9,771 nucleotides of DNA from JBAYVY01 sp041674345 (GTDB lineage: Bacteria > Planctomycetota > Phycisphaerae > Phycisphaerales > Zrk34). The position numbers and the translations under genes were made by a program. Below are positions 1 through 5,044 of this stretch, one piece after another. The notes under the pieces are model-generated. The model did no database searches, was not told where the DNA came from, and was given only the letters and a program-made list of their open reading frames with translations. The stretch spans positions 1 through 9,771 of the forward strand of contig JBAYVY010000120.1 of the NCBI GenBank assembly GCA_041674345.1. Direction: 5' to 3'. The first letter of the stretch is position 1. Every line of letters begins with the position of its first letter.

Positions 1-28
1 ATTCGTCATTATTTCTTGGTAGGAGCCG

Positions 29-1174
29 ATGACCAGCCGTAATTCACATCGCACATCGCACATTGAACATCGCACATTCCCGTTGACGCTCGCGCTCGGC
101 CTCGCCGTGATCGCGCTGTGCGAACTCGGCGTGTTCGCTGATTTTTTCTTCCGGGGTCGCATCATCGTGCCGCGTGCGCCGTTGCCGGAACCGGCGGGAA
201 TCGTGCAGGAAATCGCCCGGTGGATCGCCGTGCATCTGGCCGCCATCGTCTGGTGCGGGTATCTGCTGACCGCCGAAGGATTACTCACGCAGCTCGCCTG
301 GAAGCGCCACCCAACTTCCGGGGGCGGGGGTTGTGTGCGTCGGCGGCCGTGGTTGTTCATCGTGGCGTATCTGACCAGCGTGCCGGTGTGGTGTTACTGG
401 GACTTCGTCAATTTTTATTTCATGGACGCCTGGCGCTACTTCGGCATGATGCGGGGCGCGACGGATCGGTACGTCAGTTATTTTTTCGCGTTCGCGGCCA
501 TCAGCCCGGCGATGTTCCTCGCGGCGCAGTTGTATCAGCAGTGGGGCCTGGCGAAGTTCAACACGAACACGGGCCGGCGGGCCGGGGGCGTGACGCTGCT
601 GGCGTGCGGCTTCATCAGCACGGCACTGACGCTGACATTGATGTTCGTCTGGCGCGATCAACTGTCATTCGGCTTGTCGATCACGAACGGCGCGGCGCTG
701 CTGACCCTTCCGGGGGTTTTGACATTTGCGATCACGCGACGGGCGCTGCCAAGCAGCATGGTGATGGGCGCGGGCTGGGTGGTGTTTTCGATTCTGATAC
801 GCAACCCGATCAGCAATTTCACGCTGTGGGCCGCCCCGCTGTTTTTGCTGGACCCGATCAACGCATGGCGCGGCCGGCCCTCGATTTTGCGGGACTGGAT
901 GAACGGTCGATGGGGGCGGACGATTTCGCTGATGGCGGGAGGACTGACGTGCGGATTGTTGTGGGAGTTCTGGAATTACTTCGCGGTGGCGAAGTGGATT
1001 TACGTGCTGCCGTTTTTGGGGCCGCTGGAACAGGTGCGATGGTTCGAGATGCCGGTGATCGGATTGATCGGATTTCTGCCGTTCGGCCCGACGTGCTGGG
1101 TGATGATGCAAAGTTTTCCGCTGTTGATGCCGGGCGTGGCGGAGGAGACGGCGGGGGAGTGGGATGTGATGTGA
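29..1174 (+). CDS. Multi-pass membrane protein of unknown function
   Basis: The 381-residue product has about nine or ten hydrophobic segments (roughly residues 17-40, 62-82, 108-130, 148-168, 187-208, 216-236, 244-258, 264-275, 299-316 and 342-362), so it is an integral inner-membrane protein. I do not recognise a named family. The most distinctive parts are the aromatic stretch WEFWNYFAVAKWIY (312-325) and FEMPVIGLIGFLPFG (339-353), which look conserved and may line a substrate or cofactor site; this is inference. An AGGAG at 21-25 lies only 3 bases before the ATG, so the start is plausible but the spacing is short. Residues 5-16 are encoded by a CACATCG-type DNA repeat and add a basic, His/Arg-rich tail before the first membrane segment. 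The loop HPTSGGGGC (94-101) comes from a decamer repeat copy. The gene is convergent with its right-hand neighbour. No catalytic motif supports an enzyme assignment. Confidence 0.8.
   Translation: MTSRNSHRTSHIEHRTFPLTLALGLAVIALCELGVFADFFFRGRIIVPRAPLPEPAGIVQEIARWIAVHLAAIVWCGYLLTAEGLLTQLAWKRHPTSGGGGCVRRRPWLFIVAYLTSVPVWCYWDFVNFYFMDAWRYFGMMRGATDRYVSYFFAFAAISPAMFLAAQLYQQWGLAKFNTNTGRRAGGVTLLACGFISTALTLTLMFVWRDQLSFGLSITNGAALLTLPGVLTFAITRRALPSSMVMGAGWVVFSILIRNPISNFTLWAAPLFLLDPINAWRGRPSILRDWMNGRWGRTISLMAGGLTCGLLWEFWNYFAVAKWIYVLPFLGPLEQVRWFEMPVIGLIGFLPFGPTCWVMMQSFPLLMPGVAEETAGEWDVM
45..80. repeat. CACATCG-type short tandem repeat inside a gene start
   Basis: Degenerate units of CACATCG and CACATTGAACATCG follow one another directly after the start codon of the membrane-protein gene. 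The repeat reads through in frame as NSHRTSHIEHRTF. Read on the other strand it is GATGTGCGATGTG-like, a repeat style I know from intergenic DNA of Planctomycetota and relatives. Here it has been captured as coding sequence, or the true start lies downstream of it. Confidence 0.6.
315..324 (+). repeat. Iterated decamer CTTCCGGGGG, copy 1
   Basis: This is an exact copy of the decamer found ten times in the window on the two strands together. It is read as part of P-T-S-G-G-G-G in a loop between the second and third membrane segments of the membrane protein, and is followed by a second G-run (CGGGGG). Confidence 0.75.
707..716 (+). repeat. Iterated decamer CTTCCGGGGG, copy 2
   Basis: An exact decamer copy followed by T, as in eight of the ten copies. 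It is read as L-P-G-V within a hydrophobic segment of the membrane protein, so it is not confined to loops. Confidence 0.7.
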
Positions 1175-1186
1175 AGAGGGGGATTC

Positions 1187-1334
1187 ACCGCAGAGGCGCA
1201 GAGACGCAGAGGAAGAATGGAACCACAGATGAACGCGGATAGACACCGATAGATTCAAATTTTGATTTCTGCTCCGTGTTTATCTGTGTTCATCCGTGGT
1301 TTCAAATTCTTGTTTTCTCTGCGTCTCTGCGGTT
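1187..1334. repeat. Long imperfect inverted repeat between convergent genes
   Basis: The left half carries CACCGCAGAGGCGCAGAG followed by ACCACAGATGAACGCGG. The right half carries CATCCGTGGTT and TCTCTGCGTCTCTGCGGTT, its approximate reverse complement, with the centre near the AT-rich 1255-1266. Two different repeat words are nested in the same order on both arms, the outer one CGCAGAGA-type and the inner one ACAGATGAACAC-type. It fills almost all of the 166-base gap between the convergent membrane-protein and DUF1570 genes. A transcript from either side would fold into a long stem, so it may act as a bidirectional terminator; that role is inference. The left arm has one extra 8-base CAGAGGCG unit. 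Confidence 0.8.
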
Positions 1335-1340
1335 AAAAAA

Positions 1341-2414
1341 TCACCGGGTGTTTTCGCGGAGGTATTGAAGCCAGGCGGATTGGACGGCGGAGGGGGGGCC
1401 GAAGGATTGGGCGAAGTCGTCGGCGAACTGATCGGCGGATCGCGGGCCGGGGGGCATGGCGAGCGCGGCGGCGATGTAGCGGCGCAGATCGGACGGACGC
1501 TGGTTGTAAAAATAATGGAACAGCGACCAGGCCTGCGCGTAGGCGGTTTCACGCGGGGCTTGTTCGGCGGGGGCTTCGGTGAGCGCGATCAATTGCGTCA
1601 GCGGCGGCAAACGGTGATCGCGGTAGGCGGCGAGCAGTTCGGAGCGGCGGGAAGGATTGTCGAAGGAAGGCCCGAACGGCGCGGCGGGGGCGATGGTTTC
1701 AAAGTTGGTGGCCAGTCCTTCGCTGAACCAGAAGGGGTACTGAAGATCGCGGCGCTGGACGCCGGTGTTGAAGGCGAGTTGGTGGGCGGATTCGTGAAGG
1801 GTTTGACGGATATTACCGAACGCGGTGACCAGTTCGTAGCGGGCGCGGGCTTCGATGAGTCGGCGTTGTGCGTCGATCAGTTGCGAGCGTGAGCCGGGGT
1901 TGGCGGTCGATTCACCCAGCCAGCGTTGTTGATCGGCCTCGGCTTTTCGCAGGTCGAGCAGGAGGTTTTGGACCTGGGGGCTGGTCTGGAAATTGAAGAA
2001 GGCGACGCGGTTGGTGCGAGAGGAGTAGTATCCGCCGGACCAGTTGTTGTTGAAGCGGTCGATGTTTCGGGCGTAAGTCTGGAAGTCGGCATGTTCGTTG
2101 AACAGAACGCAGGCCAGACGTTGGCCGAGGGGCTGGGGGTTGATGCCGATTTTGCGGAACGCGGCGAAAAAAGTGTCGTGAGCGGATTCGAGGAGCGTGA
2201 CGCGCGTGTCGGCCCAGAGGGCGTGGCCGTCGTAGATGACCAGGTAGTGATCGGATTGCCGGAGGAACCAGCCGGAGGGGAACTGGCGTGCGAGTGCGTC
2301 GCGCTGGGCCGGATCATCGGGGATGGGGGCGGAGATGAGGTTGACATCGGCGAAAAGAAGACTCGCCACGGAGAACACGGAGATCACAGCGGAAAATAAT
2401 AATTTGAATCTCAT
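1341..2414 (-). CDS. Secreted DUF1570-type gluzincin-like metallopeptidase
   Basis: The 357-residue product begins with a signal peptide (basic MRFK, hydrophobic 5-21, likely cleavage after LLFA). It carries HESAH at 207-211 and SEGLA at 231-235, with the third ligand candidate Glu232 twenty-one residues after the last His; this HExxH...E arrangement is that of gluzincin zinc proteases. The region around FNEHADFQTYARNIDR (106-120) and GGYYSSRTNRVAFFN (127-141) matches my memory of the DUF1570 domain abundant in Planctomycetota. A helical insert rich in Leu, Glu and Arg (150-197) separates it from the HESAH helix. The substrate is unknown and the enzyme would act in the periplasm or outside. 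It follows transaldolase by 40 bases on the same strand. The signal peptide, start codon and likely Shine-Dalgarno site lie in an inverted DNA repeat. Confidence 0.82.
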   Translation of the reverse strand: MRFKLLFSAVISVFSVASLLFADVNLISAPIPDDPAQRDALARQFPSGWFLRQSDHYLVIYDGHALWADTRVTLLESAHDTFFAAFRKIGINPQPLGQRLACVLFNEHADFQTYARNIDRFNNNWSGGYYSSRTNRVAFFNFQTSPQVQNLLLDLRKAEADQQRWLGESTANPGSRSQLIDAQRRLIEARARYELVTAFGNIRQTLHESAHQLAFNTGVQRRDLQYPFWFSEGLATNFETIAPAAPFGPSFDNPSRRSELLAAYRDHRLPPLTQLIALTEAPAEQAPRETAYAQAWSLFHYFYNQRPSDLRRYIAAALAMPPGPRSADQFADDFAQSFGPPSAVQSAWLQYLRENTR

Positions 2415-2440
2415 CTCCGTGTTCTCCGTGATCTCCGTGG
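2366..2440. repeat. CTCCGTG-type inverted repeat enclosing a gene start
   Basis: The arms are CCACGGAGAACACGGAG (2366-2382, continuing to 2389) and its near reverse complement ending CTCCGTGATCTCCGTGG (to 2440). The words GATCAC and GAACAC are swapped between arms, so about 22 of 24 positions still pair. On the minus-strand mRNA the upstream arm holds the GGAG (complement of 2424-2427) lying 9 bases before the ATG of the DUF1570 gene. The loop holds the ATG and codons 2-8, and the downstream arm encodes residues 9-16 (AVISVFSV). It therefore lies both in the tal-DUF1570 spacer and inside the second gene. Confidence 0.82.
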
Positions 2441-2454
2441 TGAAATCTTTTTCA

Positions 2455-3420
2455 TTATGCGTGGGTGAGTTGTTTGGCGACCTGTTGGCGGAGTTTGTTC
2501 AGGTCGGCGTTGAAGCGGCGGATGCCGTCGGCGAGTTTTTCGGTCGCCATCGCGTCTTCGTTGAGCATCCAGCGGAACGTCGGTTCGTCAATGTCGATGT
2601 GTTTGACATCGGCGGATCGGGCGGCGTTCGCATCGAGGGCGCGGACCAGTTTGCCTTCGCGCTGTTGAAGTTCGACCAGCAGGTCCGGCGCGATGGTCAG
2701 CAGATCGCAACCTGCGAGCGCGACGATCTGGTCGGCCTTGCGGAAACTGGCGCCCATGACCTGCACGGGATGACCGAATTTTTTGAGATAGGTGTGGATT
2801 TCGCGGACGGAAGACACGCCGGGATCGTCGGCGATGGGGATGTCCTTCACGCCTTTGTCTTTGCAATACCAGTCGTAGATTCGTCCGACGAAGGGGCTGA
2901 TGAGTGTGGCGTTGACCTTGGCGGCGGCGACGGCCTGGCAGAGGCAGAACATCAGCGTCATGTTGGTATGGATGGATTCGCGTTCGAGCAGTTCGGCGAC
3001 CCTCATGCCTTCCCAGGTGCTGGCGAGTTTGATGAGGATGCGTTCGCGTCCGATCCCGGCGTCTTCGTAGAGCCGGATCAGACGATGCGCCTTGTTGAGC
3101 GAGCCGTGCAGGTCGAAGCTGAGGCGGGCATCTACTTCGGTTGACACGCGACCGGGGATGATGCCGAGGATTTTGACGCCGAAGTTGACGAAAAGTTTGT
3201 CGAGGGTTGCTTCGAGACGGGCGGCGGAGTCGCCGGACTGTTGGCGACCGAAAGCGACGGCGTCATGGATCAGGTCGGCGTATTCGGGTTGTTGTGCGGC
3301 TTTGGCGATGAGGGAGGGATTGGTGGTGGCGTCTTGCGGACGGTGCTGGGCGATGGCGTTGATGTCGCCGGTGTCCGCGACGACGGTGGTCATGGTGCGC
3401 AGTTGATCGAGGATGGACAT
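2455..3420 (-). CDS. tal: Transaldolase, subfamily 1 (TalB-like)
   Basis: Transaldolase moves a dihydroxyacetone unit between sugar phosphates in the non-oxidative pentose phosphate pathway, in the cytosol. The 321-residue protein matches the usual length of about 317. It shows Asp17 (ADTGD), Asn34 in DATTNPSL (29-36), Glu95 in STEVDAR, the Schiff-base Lys131 in ILIKLASTWEG (128-138), NMTLMF (153-158) and the phosphate-binding Arg180 after SPFVG. These correspond to E. coli TalB D17, N35, E96, K132 and R181. The start at MSILDQLR is chosen because GGAG lies 7 bases upstream and homologues begin there; a longer in-frame start at 3459 has no family support. A possible promoter lies at 3450-3479. 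The DUF1570 gene follows after 40 bases and may share the transcript. Confidence 0.96.
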   Translation of the reverse strand: MSILDQLRTMTTVVADTGDINAIAQHRPQDATTNPSLIAKAAQQPEYADLIHDAVAFGRQQSGDSAARLEATLDKLFVNFGVKILGIIPGRVSTEVDARLSFDLHGSLNKAHRLIRLYEDAGIGRERILIKLASTWEGMRVAELLERESIHTNMTLMFCLCQAVAAAKVNATLISPFVGRIYDWYCKDKGVKDIPIADDPGVSSVREIHTYLKKFGHPVQVMGASFRKADQIVALAGCDLLTIAPDLLVELQQREGKLVRALDANAARSADVKHIDIDEPTFRWMLNEDAMATEKLADGIRRFNADLNKLRQQVAKQLTHA

Positions 3421-3449
3421 GCGGCGGCTCCGGGTGGATAGTTTCCAGC

Positions 3450-3479
3450 AGGATAGCACGATCCGCAGGGCCGGGCCAA
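3450..3479 (-). promoter_or_regulatory. Candidate promoter of tal with overlapping dyad
   Basis: On the minus strand TTGGCC (complement of 3474-3479) and TATCCT (complement of 3450-3455) are 18 bases apart, each matching four of six sigma-70 positions. The -10 lies about 30 bases before the tal start. A 14-base imperfect palindrome, CCAATAATTATCGG (3476-3489, 12 of 14 symmetric), overlaps the -35 and could be an operator. Confidence 0.4.
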
Positions 3480-3538
3480 TAATTATCGGTGTGAATCACG
3501 GCGGAAATTCCCGGCCGATATTTCGGAATGCAGGCAAG

Positions 3539-4828
3539 TCAACGGGAACGATGTCGTCGGGCGAGAGGGCAGCCAAGCATGCTCGTGGCCAACAGCGCAA
3601 ATACCGACAGAGAGGCGGGTTCGGGAATAGTGTAGGAAAAGATTGTGCCTTCATAGTGTTCACCGCCGATGGTAGTCAAGCCATATAGCGTATGGTCGAT
3701 GAGGAGTAGATCACCATAAGGATATCCGCCGTCGTTGCTCACGTTGAAGGAATGAAGATTCGTGTACGCTTGGGTGAGGGTATCGAATGAAAAAATAGCG
3801 CCGGTGTTGTACGTGCCGCCAAGACTTGTCATGCCGTAAAGAGTGGTGCCTGCCAGAATAAGAGACCCTTCCGGGCGGAACCCGTCGGCATCGGTAAATG
3901 TGTGGAGAGAAGTGTAGGTATTGGTGAGCAGGTTGTAGGAAAAGATGGAACCTGCGCCACCATTTGCCCAATCGATAGTCATCCCATAGAGGGTCGAGCC
4001 GGACAAAACGGGTCCGCCAACGGGTTGAAAGTGATCCGCATTCATGAAACTAAAGAGCGTTGTTTGAGTATTGGTGGTTAAGTCGTAGGAAAAGATGGTG
4101 CCATAGTATTGGGGGCCGGATGGGGGACCTCCCCCATTGTAGGTAAAGCCATACAATACAGATCCGGATTGCGACAGTGTGCCGTTCGGTTGTCCTTTTG
4201 CCAACGAATCAAAGGTATAAAGAACTGCGTGCGTGTTTGTGTTTGGCTCAAAAGAGAAAATCGTGCCGTAACTGAGTGGAGATGGTCCGCCTCTGGATGT
4301 TGTACCATACAGAATGGAGCCGGATTGACGTAGAGAACTAACAGGCCAAGCACCGCTGGAAGAATCAAAGGAATAAAGAATGTTATACCCATTGGTGGCG
4401 AGGTTGTAGGAGAACAGAGTGCCGTCATCATTATCGCCGCCTAATGGGGTCGTACCATAGAGAATGGAGCCGGATTGAATCAGCGAACCGCTCGGTTGAC
4501 CATTTGGCTGATCGAAAGAATGCAGCACAGTGTGTGCTCCGCTCACAACGTCGTAGGAAAAGGCAGTCCCGTAACCAAATTCGCCGCCAGCATTTGTCAG
4601 ACCATAAAGCGTTGAACCGGAATGGATGAGCGAACAACCAGATGGTACACCGCCATCGGTTCCTCCCGCAAAAGAATAAAGAACACTGTATGGATCAGCG
4701 CGGACTGTGACGGGCGCTCCAATTAGCAACAGTGCTATGAGAACGAAGTATAAATAACCTTGCTTCCCGCAGATGATTGTGAATGTGGCGTGGTCGTGAT
4801 TGGAACGATAAATACGATTCCCCGTCAT
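3539..4828 (-). CDS. GloVer-repeat protein with PEP-CTERM sorting signal
   Basis: The 429-residue product has a long basic N-terminus, a hydrophobic export segment (residues 24-40, cleavage likely near VRA-DP), seven repeats of about 50 residues starting near 49, 101, 150, 202, 257, 307 and 357, and a C-terminal PEP-CTERM signal. Each repeat has the form LYSF...G.P.G.L...G..LYG.T..GG...GT.FSY, which is the GloVer (TIGR03803) tandem repeat. The C-terminus has PEP at 402-404, a hydrophobic stretch (406-420) and the basic tail RRHRSR, the substrate of an exosortase. Seven units suggest a closed seven-bladed propeller (inference). The product is likely surface-attached or released into exopolymer. 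The start at MTGN is preferred because AAAGGG precedes it and a signal peptide follows; an in-frame start at 5032 would put some 90 residues before the hydrophobic segment. Sampled lines are 40-53% G+C against about 68% in the DUF1570 gene. Confidence 0.88.
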   Translation of the reverse strand: MTGNRIYRSNHDHATFTIICGKQGYLYFVLIALLLIGAPVTVRADPYSVLYSFAGGTDGGVPSGCSLIHSGSTLYGLTNAGGEFGYGTAFSYDVVSGAHTVLHSFDQPNGQPSGSLIQSGSILYGTTPLGGDNDDGTLFSYNLATNGYNILYSFDSSSGAWPVSSLRQSGSILYGTTSRGGPSPLSYGTIFSFEPNTNTHAVLYTFDSLAKGQPNGTLSQSGSVLYGFTYNGGGPPSGPQYYGTIFSYDLTTNTQTTLFSFMNADHFQPVGGPVLSGSTLYGMTIDWANGGAGSIFSYNLLTNTYTSLHTFTDADGFRPEGSLILAGTTLYGMTSLGGTYNTGAIFSFDTLTQAYTNLHSFNVSNDGGYPYGDLLLIDHTLYGLTTIGGEHYEGTIFSYTIPEPASLSVFALLATSMLGCPLARRHRSR

Positions 4829-4865
4829 GGTGCGCCCTTTGGCTGGAAAGAGTGAACGACCGCTT

Positions 4866-4906
4866 GGCGTTACCCCGTACCCCGATACGATCGGTGTCGT
4901 AACGCC
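4866..4906 (-). promoter_or_regulatory. Foldable leader element of the PEP-CTERM gene
   Basis: Perfect 8-base arms GGCGTTAC (4866-4873) and GTAACGCC (4899-4906) enclose a second stem, CCGAT (4882-4886) and ATCGG (4890-4894), with a 3-base loop. It ends 38 bases before the gene start, in the probable untranslated leader. It matches no riboswitch class I can name and no T-run follows, so it is not an obvious intrinsic terminator. Confidence 0.45.
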
Positions 4907-4966
4907 CGAACACAATTCAAACTCTCTCTGGCCTGTCCCCTGAACAGGGCGAAAATTCCCAAGCGG

Positions 4967-4994
4967 AATGTACCACTTCCAATTGGAGAAGCAA
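4967..4994 (-). promoter_or_regulatory. Candidate extended -10 promoter of the PEP-CTERM gene
   Basis: On the minus strand TGG-TACATT (complement of 4967-4975) resembles an extended -10, with a weak -35 TTGCTT (complement of 4989-4994) 16 bases upstream. It would give a leader of about 130 bases containing the 4866-4906 stem. The element scores are low and no other candidate was better. Confidence 0.3.
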
Positions 4995-5044
4995 GTATTT
5001 ATTTTTGATGATGCGGGGAGGCGTTGAGGCAAGCCCGAGTCAAA

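Noticed and set aside
220..1242. Open frame overlapping the membrane-protein gene in another frame
   Set aside because: Arg/Gly/Asp-rich with no domain, it continues into the inverted repeat (ending with the repeat-encoded HRRGAETQRK string), while the overlapped frame has clear membrane segments.
3490..3538. Possible terminator after the PEP-CTERM gene (GGAATTTCC region)
   Set aside because: The stem is short and bulged and no T-run follows on the minus strand.
3680..4700. Periodic DNA words (GGAGCCGGATTG, GTAGGAAAAGA) that resemble a tandem or CRISPR-like array
   Set aside because: The period of about 150 bases follows the GloVer protein repeats, units are degenerate, and no constant repeat with unique spacers exists.
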